Assembly (NCBI GenBank): GCA_949752745.1 | Contig: OX457025.1 | Location: 46,297,601-46,361,600, forward strand | Length of the DNA: 64,000 nt | Source of the DNA: Protula sp. h YS-2021 | Taxonomy: Eukaryota; Annelida; Polychaeta; Sabellida; Serpulidae | Direction: 5' to 3' | Shown: positions 33,246 through 45,324 of the stretch, in pieces | How the letters are laid out: the number at the start of each line of letters is the position of its first letter | Position numbering within the stretch: the stretch's first letter is position 1 | The notes under the pieces: generated by a model | What the model was told of the DNA's origin: nothing | The model's database searches: none | Seen by the model: the letters and a program-made list of their open reading frames with translations, nothing else | Position numbers and translations under genes: made by a program

Positions 33246-34840
33246 ATGACAGAGGCTAGTCTGTGATAAGGAAAGAGGCAGACTTGCCAGCAACCCACAC
33301 TTTCTGTGATAGATCCACTGCGTGACCCACTGAACCTTTGCGCAAAGTGTTCTCATTTAACCCAGGCCTAGTGCGCACTGGATCATCTAAGAACTAAAAA
33401 CATTAATAGAAGGGTGCGGAGCAAAGTTCAGTCACTATCGCTGAAGATCATGCAGAAAGCCAATTCACTTGTGCTTGGTCAGAGTCAGTTGTGGATAAGG
33501 CCAAGAAGTCAAAGAAGCATAAACCAAGGGCATCTTCAGAGACAAAAGCTAAAGTTGATCTCCTGTTGGGAAATGAACGATCAATTTTAGACAGAGCTTG
33601 GACGGTATTGCAACAGAATAAGGCTAAAACGCTGTCCGAAGAAGCTGGTGTTTGTGGCAGCGTCATTACCACGGAGAAACAGGATGTGACCATCACCCAC
33701 CCAGAGGGGGGTGAGTGCTTCACTAGTCACGTGGGTGATTTTGATCTTTACCCTCTCCCAGATGCATCTCCATCCTCGGTACTGTTGCCAAGGGCTCAGT
33801 CTTTTAATTTAGCAGCCTTTCTGTCTATGCAAACTCACCTACCGACGAAGAATTATGAGTTACGAAATACGATGCTGTCTGCGGAAGACAAACCGAGACG
33901 CAAACACAACATTACACGCCAACAGGAGCCCACAGCTGCGCTCCCCATGTCACTGCCGTCCGATGTGTCAACCCAACGCTCCGGTACTCGACCTCCGCCA
34001 CTGAGCAAAAAATGTGACCCGGAAGCGAATTCAGTAAGTGAAAGTGTAAGTCATCAGGGTTGTCTCCCTTTGGGCATGTCTCCTTAACACAGCGCTTAGA
34101 AAAGGGGGAGCTTTCACAGATACACTCTTCCCCATTGGCTTCAATTTCATGTAACAAGGAGATTTCCCATCCTACTGGAGATCTTGATATATGAACTGAA
34201 CCAGGCCCCTGGCGTGGCGAGAAGCGAACCTCGGGCGAACTAGGCTCTGTAACGGTGACTCAGTGACTGCTTCTGTACAACTCCCTATGCTCCTGGAAGT
34301 ATACAGAGGCAGCAGTTGGTCGCCTTTACGCACCCCATCTTCACAGGACTTCTCTCCACCAAAATAGGTTTGTCCATCAATCCATGTCTTGCTGTGAGAA
34401 ATTCAAACGTTTACACGCCGGCGTGGACCGTGTGCTTTTGAGATTAGACCTTGCCAAACAGCTGCTCGATAAAACGTTCAGCCGACGATCTCAGACTGCA
34501 GACTACCAAACACACGGTAAGCAATGACCAAGTAAGACTTGGACATTCCATTGTTTGAGAGGGGCGCCAAGGCAACGACGGTTCAGCATCCTGCACATCG
34601 TGTATTTTCAAGACAATACTCTCAGTGTTTCAAGAGTCTGGCCCTGACGACGAGAGACGTAGTGAAACTCGCAACGCATCTCACTCCATCCACGTTGTTT
34701 CTGCGGCATGATGCCCTTTAACAACAATGTGAGTCAAATACAAAAGGCCTCCTCAAGATCCTCTATGCATTCATTCTAGTCCAAAAGCAACTGTTTCCGC
34801 CATGGGGAGATTGAGCGAATCAACCAGGATAGTAGAGTGT
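33246..34840 (+). pseudogene. DIRS copy 3: gag-like remnant
   Basis: Starts MTEASL followed by a stop. The 198-codon frame at 33491-34087 has DKAKKSKKHKPRASSETKAK, matching the KRHKKSKSKGRAFSETVAE segment of the intact gag, and FLSMQTHLPTK matching AFLSMQSQLQKQ. Farther on, ASRHIL-like, FKSLALTTRDVVKLATHL and ELFPP/GEIERINQDS-type matches occur in other frames (34590-34840). Several stops and frameshifts, no product expected. Confidence 0.75.
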
Positions 34841-34929
34841 CATCTGACTCTGATGGCAAGGTGACGCACCCCTTCTCCCACCCGCAGCAAATCCTCGCCC
34901 TAGAATCGACAGATCTTCAAAGAAAACGT

Positions 34930-35150
34930 TCAGTTGCGAAAGGTTTTCTTTCAACACAGGCAGGTTTCATGGGTAAAATACACATCGCCACTGCAGGTCT
35001 GTGTCCTTTTGATCAGGTAGCTTTACTAGCGCCAGAGAATGAAAAGATTGAGTCAGGATAATGTCTCTGTGTCCTGCCCGAGCATTACGTAAGTACTTGC
35101 ATATTGCAGAAGAATACAGAAAGCTCTGATTATTGCGTTTTTGAAAAACT
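34930..35150 (+). pseudogene. DIRS copy 3: recombinase fragment
   Basis: The frame at 34837-35061 includes AGFMGKIHIATAG and CPFDQVALLAP, matching AGFMGKTHIMTQGMGTFDHI of the intact recombinase. The following bases spell a frameshifted equivalent of LCPVKALQQYLEMSEAYR. The catalytic H, R and Y region is missing. The fragment is joined directly to gag by internal deletion. Confidence 0.75.
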
Positions 35151-35185
35151 TTAATAATGAATTGTTTAAACAGAAGATTTAACAT

Positions 35186-35650
35186 TACAGTAAAACCTGC
35201 CCCAAGGACACCCTGTATAGTGTGGACTTCTGGGAATCAGGGAAAGGGGTTTGAAATCCCATTGACTTCAATACCAAGAAAACCTGTATAATAAGGACAC
35301 CTGGCTTTTAAGGACTAGAGACAGCGTTTTTACACTGAGGTCAACCTGTATATTAAGGGAAGCCTCCTTGTGTCTAATAAAGTAAACAATGAACATAGGC
35401 CGCTTTTCACGCTGCAAAGTATTGTTTGCTAACACTCCGCGCTTACCCGTTCCAGAGTACATCGTAGCAGACTGTGCTAAAGGGTTTTTCGTGTTGCATT
35501 TAAACAGTAGGAAGGGGGAGGGGAGAGCTAATTGTAATTTTTGGTTAGTCTCCCTTTTTAATTATAACATGGGAGGAACAAAACAAAGAAAAATGAATTG
35601 TCGCTTTGAGAAATTGGCTGTTGGTATGACGACTTGTTTATTTTAGTTTT
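35186..35650 (-). repeat. Dispersed repeat, copy 2 (inverted partner at 26200)
   Basis: Starts TACAGTAAAACCTGCCCCAA, the reverse complement of the end of copy 1, and continues co-linear with it to CTCAAAGCGACAA (reversed) near 35610. Divergence is substantial, so the insertions are old. Confidence 0.75.
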
Positions 35651-36187
35651 TAGCTTTATTGTGTATCTTTAATGTATCTTATTATGAATGGCAATACTCA
35701 CAACAATCTCTTGATTGTTGTTTTGATTACAAATAACTGCAATATATAGCGATTTTGAAATTCTGGTCAGCAATAACAAAATTATTGATTTGAGAACCAA
35801 CCAATCAGATTACAGCATTTACCAAAGTCATATAACAATGTGGGATGTAGATTCTATGTGCTTGTGCTTTCAGAAATACCCAAGCACCCATAAAATACAT
35901 AAAAACGCTAGAAGCCAATAAATATAAAGAGGATAAAACGAGTAAAAGTACACCTACCATGTGCCAAAATATTGGAATGCTGCGAATTTTATAGCAAGAG
36001 TTGTTGAACAGCAAAGTGTGAAAAACGTGTTTTTGCATCTAATCTGTCTGAGTTGGCTGCCAGAATTTCTTAGTCCTCAGCCATTCCACGAAAGAAAGAC
36101 CCGGAGCAAAAAAAAAATAAGGTAATTAGATTTCCAGGTTACTTCGTTAGTTCTGCACTGTACTTTTAAGTTACTTGAATGACATAC
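35651..36187. other. Intronic DNA, no feature
   Basis: AT-rich sequence between the dispersed repeat and exon 2. Nothing supported. Confidence 0.4.
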
Positions 36188-36380
36188 CTTCCCTTTAAGA
36201 CTGGTCGCGTTGTTCCATCTTCCTTTTTGACTTTGTGAAGAAATACTCTGGCTCCCATATATTGTGGAAGGTCCTCTGTTATATTCAGTGTCGTCCAAAT
36301 CCTAACCTTGCCTGGTATTCTCACTATGAAAGGTTTTACTTTTAGGTCTATCACTTGAATTGGTCTGTTTTCGTCAGCAC
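36188..36380 (-). CDS. GM2A-like: GM2-activator-like protein, exon 2
   Basis: A 193-bp exon with acceptor TTTCGTGTAG and donor GTATGT. Two leading bases complete the glycine codon begun by exon 1, and two trailing bases (AG) need a purine-starting partner. It encodes ADENRPIQVIDLKV, KPFIVRIPGKVRI, an N-glycosylation sequon (NIT) and ARVFLHKVKKEDG. This matches the ML-domain beta-sandwich core (P-x-P-I-x-x-P-G-x-V and a V-x-x-x-K-x-x-x strand). It joins in phase directly to exon 3, but the W-x-K-x-P-C ... G-S-C segment normally present between them is absent. Confidence 0.85.
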
Positions 36381-36639
36381 CTACACGAAATAAAGAGACA
36401 AAAAAAGCAGATCAGTTGAGGTTTATCTTGACTAAACTATTCCGGAGTGGCCAAGTCAGGAAACAGCAACGGAGTGATACTGGTAATGTGGATTTTTAGT
36501 ACAGTACATTTCAGTTGCAACTTAACTTCATGAAAGTGAGGTTTTATGTTTAAGTAGATAACAGTCAAACGTATGTTGATAAATCGCTTGTTAATCCTGT
36601 AGTTACGACGTCGTGTATATGTGTTGCAAGTGTCGTTGA

Positions 36640-38090
36640 GCCCGTATATTTGCCATATGATTATCGAAATATATTTATAGCTATAACTATGTATGGGATA
36701 TCATAAATGACGAAATACACTAACCACATGTCTATAATATGATAACCACGTAGCAAACACCTGGTAAACATGTGATTGTGATATGTTTAGACATATTTTC
36801 AATATGTCATTTGCATGCAACAATAATGTTCACGAAATGTGCACCACATATGTTTACAGATTATCAACATATGTTAACCACATGGTCACATATTTTGACC
36901 GCATGATAATATATTTATCCCATATCGCTAACATGTGTTGATATATGTGGTTATTATTCTTTAAAAAATATTAAAAATGTTTTGTTTGCTAAGATATACA
37001 TCAATAAAAAACTAAAACAATTGTATAAATATGTGATTAAAGTTTTTGCTTACAGTAAGTTGAAGCACATATATATTGTACTTAATATATCTGTACAATA
37101 GCACATATATATTGTACTTAATATACGGTAAACAAATAGTGATCATTTGGTGAACACGTATTTCCTATGCCGTTTCCTATGATGTTTCCTATGCCGTTTC
37201 CTATGTTGTTTCTTTGTTTGCCATGTGGTCCATATGTGTTTAGTATTTGTTCACCATATGACACTATAAAATGCTATGGGTCACCCATAGACACAAGGGG
37301 TTTAAAACTGATAAATGAAGCACTTCTGTAAATGCCTCAACTTGTGCGGATACGAACGTGCCTCATGATACTGCATCGTAAACACGCCATAATCACATAT
37401 TAAACTTTTGTCTGTGACATGTTTTACCATATAATGTTCAAGTTAAACACGTGCTGATAACCATATGGTTATCTTATCGTTACCATGTCGCAAACACGTG
37501 TTGAAACTGATTACATATTGAGCCTGCAGATACTATATGGTTAAACATATGATGATCGACACGTTTCAGCCTGTAACCATATATAGATAACAAATGATAA
37601 TGATATGTTTCTTATGTAATAACATATAGTCACTGAATTTTGAAACTGATCATCACATTGCAAACATCTGAGCTCCATGGGGTAAGACATGTTTATTGTT
37701 GTTTGTAAACGGTGTCTTGTTTCAATGAATAAAGGGGTCCATGCATAAACTTGATAACTGCAGTTATCAGCAGTGGAGAAAAACGCCTTTAAAGTTTGAA
37801 ATTTTAGTAACAAACATAGGTTTTTCCCATCGCATTTTCCTGAAAAATGCCCACTTCTAATCGGTTTTGAGGTGTAAGACTTACATATGTGATAGAACAG
37901 AGGCCAAGAAATACCGTGGTGGCAATAGTGCATTTTCCTGATAAGTGGAGTTATCAAGTTTATGCATGGACCCCTTCTTATTCAGTGAGCATTGTTTGCC
38001 ATATTGTTAACATGTTCGAACCAGTTGTCAAATTCCAACGTTTGAATACCGTGTGGTAAAACACCTGGTTAACACACGCTAGCGTATGAT
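36640..38090. repeat. CATATG/ACATGT word-dense region 2
   Basis: Dense, aperiodic reuse of CATATG, CACATG, ACATGTG, ACCATATG and AACACGTG with AAACA/TGTTT spacers. The vocabulary matches 24215-24700. Sub-blocks show short true tandems: GCACATATATATTGTACTTA twice (37062-37125) and TTTCCTATGCCG/TTTCCTATGATG (37165-37210). A MITE splits it at 37727-37983. Confidence 0.55.
37727..37983. mobile_element. MITE with about 30-bp terminal inverted repeats
   Basis: The core ends GGGGTCCATGCATAAACTTG and its exact reverse complement are extended to GAATAA/TTATTC at the outer edge. The 257-bp unit is non-coding. CATATG-word sequence resumes on both sides, so it inserted into that older region. Confidence 0.75.
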
Positions 38091-38690
38091 TCCTGATCTA
38101 TGACTCACACCTCTTTGCTATCCAGGGTCCATTTTATGAATGATGTTGGGGAAGTTACAATATTTTTTCTTGACTTAAGTTTGCGTGTTTATTTGTTTGT
38201 GTTGTTTACATGAAAGAGATGACAAAGAAAGGGAAAAATCCAAAAAGCTGCCTCTATACATGCTACAGATTCGAAAGAATTGGAGTGAACGAAAGATGTT
38301 TTCAAAGTAATTTGATATGACACGGAGTTACAATGGATGAATAACATTTCGAACTTTTATTAAATACCTGATATAATATTTCTAAAGTAAAAGTAAGTGT
38401 CATTAACAATGTCTTGAGCCGCAGTGACCGCAGTGGTCCTTTATCTTTACTGTTCTTCCTTTGCCAATTAAAGGCAATTATAAATTTTACGCTTATTGTT
38501 CCCATGTTGATACTCTTACTTTTGCAAAATTGACAATTCCGGACGAACATCTGGAATGCAAACAAACAACACCACTGAATGCGCGCAAAAAATAAAATAC
38601 ATATACCTCATCTGTTGACGCGTTCAGGCATTTACAAAAAACAACTGTTAACAGATGATATATCATTTGGACAAGTAGAAAAAGGTTAAT

Positions 38691-39012
38691 GATCTAACAC
38701 GAGAGCAGCTGAAGAGGGCAGGGAAGAGAGCATAGAAGAGGGAAGAGAGGAGAGCAGAGGAGAGAGCAGAGCAGAGAGCATAGAAGAAAGCAGAGAAGAG
38801 AGCAGAGAGGAGAGCAGAGAAGAGAGCACATGAGACAGCAGAGAAGAGAGCCGAGAGGAGAGCAGAGGAGAGAGCATAGAAGACAGCAGAGAAGAGAGCA
38901 GAGAAGAGAGCAGAGATGAGAGCAGAAAAGAGAGCAGAGGAGAGAGCAGAGAAGAGAGCAGAGAGGAGAGCAGAGAAGATAGTAGGGAAGAGAGCACAGG
39001 GAAGAGCAGAGA
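38691..39012. repeat. Purine-only GAGAGCAGAGAA minisatellite
   Basis: About 320 bp of GAGAGCAGAGAAGA-type units of 10-12 bp, almost entirely purine on the plus strand apart from the C in each AGC. The minus-strand frame reads LLSSLLSS and is a by-product. Such mirror-like purine tracts can form triplex DNA. Confidence 0.85.
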
Positions 39013-40687
39013 AAAATTTTTTAAAAATGGAGAATTAATAATATTAATTCAATAATTTCTCTTTCACTCCAGAAGTCGTAAGAAATACATGTGAAATGTC
39101 AAAATAAACCTGGAAGAAATGGAAGTTTGTAGGGTGAAACACTACGCTTTTTCCGCTGAGCTCAATGTTTGTAATGCAGCAATACCGTTTGTCTTCATAT
39201 GCAGCTGTTCTTGTGCTCGTTTGACATGTTTTTTTTGTGTGTATTTTTTAGCAGCTAGATAGTCTGATAATATAAAAATGCGTGTGTTCGAAAAATACTG
39301 ACCGATTAATTTCTGTGTATTTGACTGATGAGAGCTGGCGATGGGAGACAGACGGACAATCTGACAGCAATAATCTATCTGGTTGTATCAATTTATCCAT
39401 TTCTATTGATTAAGGTTTTGATTTGCATATCTTTCATCAATGATGAAACGATTTGCTTTGCCCGTCTAAAACCAGCAATAGGTGTTAGCTCATTTTTTTT
39501 AAATTGACAAACTAACAAATCTTTTCTTACTCCCCCCCCCCCCCCAAATAAATAAATAAATAAATAAATAACTCAATAAATAAAATAGGCCAAATCGTTT
39601 TCGTTTTTCCCTGTTGTGCAAAATCTTTTCACCCTAATCGAGTTTATACACACACAACAAAAATGCAACAGCTAAAAAAGGAAAAGAAAACATCCATTGA
39701 AGGTGCACGTTTCTCGGTCCCAAAAAAAATTGCATATTATCTTTCTCTGTCAAAATAAAGGAGAAACAGGTGTTCAGGTGTTCAGTAAAGAAATGGCTGG
39801 TTATAACCACATGACAATACTTGAACTGACAGCATTTAAGAAACGACAAAAGGAAAATTACAAAAGGTAACAAAAAATTTATTTATTAAAGTAATAAAAC
39901 CACGATCTTTGAAATTTATTTACACCTGCTGTATTGAGGTCTATAAGGCTTGCATTGAGGTCTATGAGCCCTGTATTGAGGTCTCTGATGTGCATGAAAG
40001 ACCGATATTAAATGGGCTTTCAATGATACTTGAGATGGCATAAAATTTTTAAAACATAAATCCGTGGATATTGATAAATATATTAACGGTATTGAAAGTA
40101 ATATCGTTGTGATATGGTTACTTATTGTCAAGAACAGATAGAAGAACATAGGGCGAAACGCCTAGCCGGGGTCAAACGCCTACCCTATCTTTTTTTGCAC
40201 CGCTAACAATTATATTAATGACTCAATATGGATTGAAAGCGTTTTCTAGGGGCCAATGGTCATTGAAAAGGAAAACGGCAAATTTGTAAAAAGTAGACAC
40301 ATTTTTTATGTTCTTTGGCATAAAAGTTGCAAAGCTTACATGTCTGTTTCAGTTCTTCTTTCAGAAGCAGATAAATTACTGAATAATCTTCAATGAGAAT
40401 GGCAGCCATTTTAGCTTTGACGCACGTCTTTTAGCACGAGGAAACGTGTTTGTAAAGCGCAGTGGCAGCCAGGAAATATGACCGATGATAGAACGGTACT
40501 AAGGTGATTCGATTTTGTGCGTTAATATATTTGGTTCACATTGGATAAATACAGTGGACAAAATTAATGGCATTTGCGAGACAGTGCTTCCTCGTAAACG
40601 ACTTTGAACAGACTAAAATGTAAAGACTCCGTTGTTGAATAGACGACAAAAGCCGAAGGTGTGACTCCGAGAAATCATGAAATCATG
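39013..40687. other. Intronic DNA with C-tract and (AAAT)n
   Basis: A C-run followed by AAATAAATAAAT at about 39531-39585. No gene or element is otherwise supported. Confidence 0.5.
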
Positions 40688-40985
40688 ATGAAAAGATGGC
40701 GTTAAAATCAGTTATTGGTAAGACCAAAAGATAGCATAAAAATCGACGATTGGTACGAACATTAAAAAGATGACACCAAAAAATCAATGAATGGTACGAC
40801 CAAAAGATGACTGACAAATCAATAAATGGTACCACAAAAAAATGGCATAAAAACCAACGAATGGTACGAACAAAAGATGACATCAAAAATCAATGAATGA
40901 TAGGATCAAAAGAAGACATAAAAAAATCAGTGAATGGCACGATCAAAAGATGACATAAAATTAATGACTGGCATGACCAAAAGTA
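40688..40985. repeat. Degenerate minisatellite, period about 36-38 bp
   Basis: Roughly eight units around AAAAATCAATGAATGGTACG followed by ACCAAAAGATGACAT, diverged at many positions. The minus-strand frame 40683-40886 merely reads it. Confidence 0.75.
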
Positions 40986-42979
40986 TTTGACTGGCTTAAC
41001 AGAAGGTGCCTCAAAACACTTAAGGTATCACAAATGCAGGAAAAAGAGCGTAAAGGAACATCACTTAAAAACTACTTATAATGTGGAATTTTAGCAAAAA
41101 GGCTAAAGCCGATTTGTATAAAAATGCAAATCATATTTTCTTTAGCAAGTTGGTATGATATCAATATTTTTTGCCAAAACCCCTCGGCGTATTACTTTCG
41201 CAAACCTTCAAAATCTTGTTTATTAGTTTAGGCTGTTTTTATTTTTAATCAAAATGTTTGTTGCCCTGTTTTGTAGCCTGCTTTGTGTTTCAGTTCTTTC
41301 TGAATTGGACCAAAATATCCAAAGAATGCTGTGTTCCGCAAATATTTTCGCATTTAACAACGCATCGTCATAAATTCTGAGCAGGTGGCAAAGCTCCAAC
41401 ACCTTGCCTCTGGGGCAACAGTTGAAAGTTCTTTTTCAGATTCAATGGCCACAGCTATTCTCTAGAGAGGCACTTGAGAAGGTATAGCAAATTTTACGCA
41501 TTGATTTTAAGATGTATCGGGTGGTTCTCGATCCCTTCGATCCAGAAGTTTGCCCCTCAAATAGGGATAGTACATTAAAGTTCTCCAGGGCAAAACAAAC
41601 GGGTTTTTGTAGGGAAGAATGGAAGTACTGCCACAATGTATACCAGGCCGGCGATTCCAAACTGTTTTCAGAATACACATTGACAGTGCACATATTATTG
41701 TTCTTTGGATCATCGGTGTAATGTCGTCATCATACCCGGGTAGATGACATCTTAGGCGTTCATACAACGCCTGTCTAATCATACACCACGCCGTCCTCAC
41801 TCGGCTCTCACCTCGCATTCGATAATGCCAGGACTTTCTTGGAGGTCTCTGCAGCGCCGGATGTTTAATGGATCAAGAAGAAAAGGAAAACCGAAGTGGC
41901 AAAATGCTAAATTTTAACAGCAAAATCTTTTTTTTTCATTTTCATGGTGCCAAGTCAGCTGCGTTAGATGGGCACGTTATGTTGCTCCAAGCAGATGTCG
42001 CACATATTGTACTGGCAGCAATTGGACCAAATGAGAATCACATAGAAATCCCTTCCTCTCCCACCCCCGGGAAAAAAAACGCCCCAAAAGTTCTGCTGCG
42101 GACGTAGAACATCCATTCTGTACAATATCTGTGTTAGGGAGTGACAACTGACGGCTGAGATTAACAAAGGCTTCAGTTAATGTTTTAGGGTCATAGAGAA
42201 GGTCTGAAAACAGCATAGTGCTTTGTATGATTTTGCATCTTGTACAGTATGATTTGCAAATCAACTTGCAGTTTATAAAGAAACTTTGCGTTTTATTTCA
42301 TGGTAGTATGAGCACATTGAACGGTTCGGTGAGTTCATGGTGAGATAACCCCTGAATTGTTACTGGGTTTGATCATTTTTGCAGACAAATAACTTCCTAT
42401 CTAGTTAAAATTACTGAACTAAATTAAGGACAGGAAGCAAAAAGTCTTGTTTCAATTTTTAAAAAATTTGGTTCTTCCTTCCGTAATCTTTTTTTTTTCT
42501 CCAAATATTTAGACCCGGCCGGGAAACTGTTCATTTTAGAAAATTTCGATGATCCGGCATAAGGCAAAATTTTTCTTTCATTTTATTCGTTAAATATGGT
42601 TTGATGTAATGCTATAAATTATCAAACATTTATATTATCAATTTTTAAGCAGTTTTTCAGGCGGCAGAAGTATTACTTGCTTAAAAATGAGAGCGCAAAG
42701 TTTTAAGACAAGATTATATTTAGTGTTGTTTTCTGCCTTCCGGAAAAATGTTTTGTTATTCTTTCTATTTTAAAATCGATTTTTTTTCACTCAAAATTTT
42801 TCAGATCCGGACAGGTTACTTCTTTTATTTATTTATTTATTTTTTGTATTTGAGACTTTAGTGACCCGCCGAGGAATGAGAAACAATGTTATTTTCCCTC
42901 GCCTAACCGTCAAATTTTATTTTGCAAACATGGTAGAGAACATACAGCAACGTGGATGTGAAGTAAAGATCGGTTACTA
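40986..42979. other. Intronic DNA, no gene recognised
   Basis: Overlapping minus-strand frames at 41442-41818 reach 103 codons and the GC is higher than nearby, but no family is recognisable and no splice framing stands out. The remainder is AT-rich. Confidence 0.4.
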
Positions 42980-43205
42980 GCCGGAAGAGACCTGGCGAAA
43001 GGGTGCACTGTGGCGAAGCATAGCCAGACGCTGGAGAGCCAACCCCCTCCCCCCCCCCCACCCCCGGTTACGGGCTGGAAGAGACTTGGCGCAAGGGTGC
43101 ACTGTGACGAAGCACAGCCAAGGGTACACTGTGGTGAAGCACACCCAGACGCTGGAAGAGCCCTACACCCCCACCCCCATCACCACACCCCCCCCCCCCC
43201 CCACA
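42980..43205. repeat. Minisatellite with C-tracts
   Basis: Imperfect units of about 45-90 bp repeat GGTGCACTGTG, GAAGCACAGCCA and CAGACGCTGGA, separated by runs of C up to 14 long. No coding meaning. Confidence 0.65.
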
Positions 43206-45036
43206 CTGAGGTGATTTGCATTAATTACATACATATGCGTTCGTTTTCACATGCAAGGTCCTAGCTGAAATCTTGTTGCCTGAGCTTTTTATATGTGTGT
43301 ATGTGGCTGTGTAGAGCTATCGGCATCATGTGATACTAAATAGTTAAGTTCATTCTCAGTATTAAAGAAAGATATTCTTAAATTTTAGCAAGGACCTTTC
43401 TGTCAGTCCCTAAGCTATTCATGCTGTATACATATTTACACTAAACTGAGATTTCAATGCTATACGTCATCGGGTATTCGAGATCTGGGGCGTCTGTATA
43501 TCACAGTGTTACCAAATACACACGTTAAATATTAACAGAGTTTGACATAAGTATGATATAGCAGATATATTTTGACACCAAAATAGCAATTATATCTTAT
43601 AATTACCCGCCACCCAGTTTAATGCCAAACTAGGCCTTTCCTGCTTTTTCTTATTCGCTGAAATATTTTCGGAAGGTCGGAAACTTTGAATAACAATAGA
43701 ATTCAATACCCGTAGGCCGCATTGATGAATAAAGGACGGTATTATAAAGTAAACTATACTCTCCTTCAAAGAATTCAACAACATTTCAGGGGAAATAGTC
43801 GATCCGTTATCACTAAATTATAAAGTTAATTTAAAGACAAAAAAGATTAAACTGAACAAATGATATTTGCATTTTTCAGATATCGTAAAAAATAACTTTA
43901 TGTTTGTATTGTATCGTTATTATTTAGGGATAACTCTGATTTTTATTTATTAATTTATTAAATTACCTTTATGGTAAAACTCAAATATTTTAACTTTTGC
44001 ATTATCACAGATGTTTATATTAGGCTTATCTCTAACTGATGGTTGTCTTTTTGCATTTGCATTTGTATTTTGAATTGTTAACAATTATCAAGGAATTCAT
44101 AAACCTGTAATTAATTGAACAATGTCTCTAAGGCCTTATAATCAGATATCTCTCACTAAATTGCTGATCTTGACCTTCTGTGGGAAAAAAAATTCCCACT
44201 TAATTCTATATATTATCAATTTTTAGATATCTCTACGTACGGGTCTTTTTGCGATGACGTCTGCATGTACTTTGAAGATTTCTCCAATTGCTCTAAGAGG
44301 TATCTGCTACCGTTCAGAAAGATCTTTATTTCAAAAGATATCTGTAAATTATCTTAATTTTTAGATAAGTCTTGATTTATTTCGGATACATCTCTTTTCA
44401 CAGTTATTTCTAATACACACAGAGGTGCTTTAGATAACTGATATAGATTTCATTTCTGGTCATTTAGACATTTGTAACACATGGAATTAATGTGAAGAGA
44501 CCGTGTGTTACGCCAGCCGAACGCGGATGTCTCAAGGCTTCAAGTGTGTGATGGAGTCCCCGCAGATAATAACACTTGCAGATGATACGAATTCGTGTAA
44601 ATTTTAACTCATAATTCTCAATAAAATCTCAATAAACTTATTCTCGATTGTTTTTATCGGGCTTGTTAATGGCTACAATGATAAAAGGTTGGAGAAAGGT
44701 GCATCCAAAAGGAACTGCGTGTATTGAAAATTTATAATTTATTTAAAATTATCTCTTAAATATGCTACACTTCTTTTAAACATATTTTTGCCATTGGCGA
44801 AAGTGGAAGGGTGCTCGGCAGGACGTGTACAAGGTATTCTATTAAAATATGATAGTGTGGTACCCTTACATTGCATGTATAAACGCACAATTTAAACTGA
44901 ACATAAGTAATTGCCATTCGTAGCAAATGCTTTGCAGTTTATTATGAAATTAAATACTATATAAATAATTAGCAAACGACTGCCTTACTATGTTTCCTAT
45001 TTCGGGTTTAAACTGATGGTATCTAAACTGATGACG
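43206..45036. repeat. AT-rich intron, AGATATCT-word block at about 44150-44460
   Basis: From 44150 to 44460 the words AGATATCT, AGATAACT, AGATATC and AGATTTCT recur every 20-40 bp, with TTTTTAGATATCT and TTTTTAGATAAGTCT variants. Outside that block nothing is supported. The DIRS element begins at 45037. Confidence 0.45.
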
Positions 45037-45258
45037 AAAACTATCGTTTTATTTCGTAAAACGAGCTTTTACGAGTAAAAGCGCAATTCGCGTTCTCCAC
45101 TTTTAATGGGTTCCCTTCCAGTAATATTTACCACGCAATATAAAAAAGAACTTTTTGAGGTACTGTTCAAGATACTCTAACCCTTCCATCCATCCTATGG
45201 CCAATCAGAATGCCCGAGACGTCGTCTGCTAGTCTCGTATAAACGACATTCCCTTTTT
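45037..45258. repeat. DIRS 3' terminal region with inverted repeat (45094-45258)
   Basis: Bases 45094-45258 are the exact reverse complement of 52807-52971 (165 of 165 by eye). The outer 45037-45093 is unique to this end and is mirrored instead in the internal complementary region, as DIRS ends typically differ in their outermost extension. Confidence 0.9.
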
Positions 45259-45324
45259 AGCCCCAAAAGGCGGTAAAACACGCCCAGGCTAGTTGGGGAT
45301 GGATGGGACGGGTTAAAATCAAAG

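Larger units (their letters stand above)
32930..35180 (+). mobile_element. Decayed DIRS-like retrotransposon, copy 3
   Basis: Plus-strand remnant: a GGTACC-word-rich leader (32930-33130), the gag start ATGACAGAGGCTAGTCTGTGA (MTEASL then stop) at 33246, gag-like sequence to about 34840, then an abrupt join to recombinase sequence (34930-35150). RT and RNase H are deleted. It lies in intron 2, antisense to the host gene. Terminal inverted repeats are not recognisable; the 3' end abuts the dispersed repeat at 35186. Confidence 0.75.
25871..36187 (-). other. Intron 2 of the GM2-activator-like gene
   Basis: Bounded by GTATGT (minus, 36187) and TTTTAG (25871). It holds an inverted pair of dispersed repeats (26200 and 35186), a Mutator-like element, a possible small membrane-protein gene on the opposite strand, a 36-bp minisatellite, an ACGTTG-word element and decayed DIRS copy 3. 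I searched it by eye for the missing PC...GSC exon and did not find one. Confidence 0.7.

Noticed and set aside
37541..37957. 138-codon minus-strand frame
   Set aside because: It runs through a MITE and a word-dense repeat; no protein similarity.
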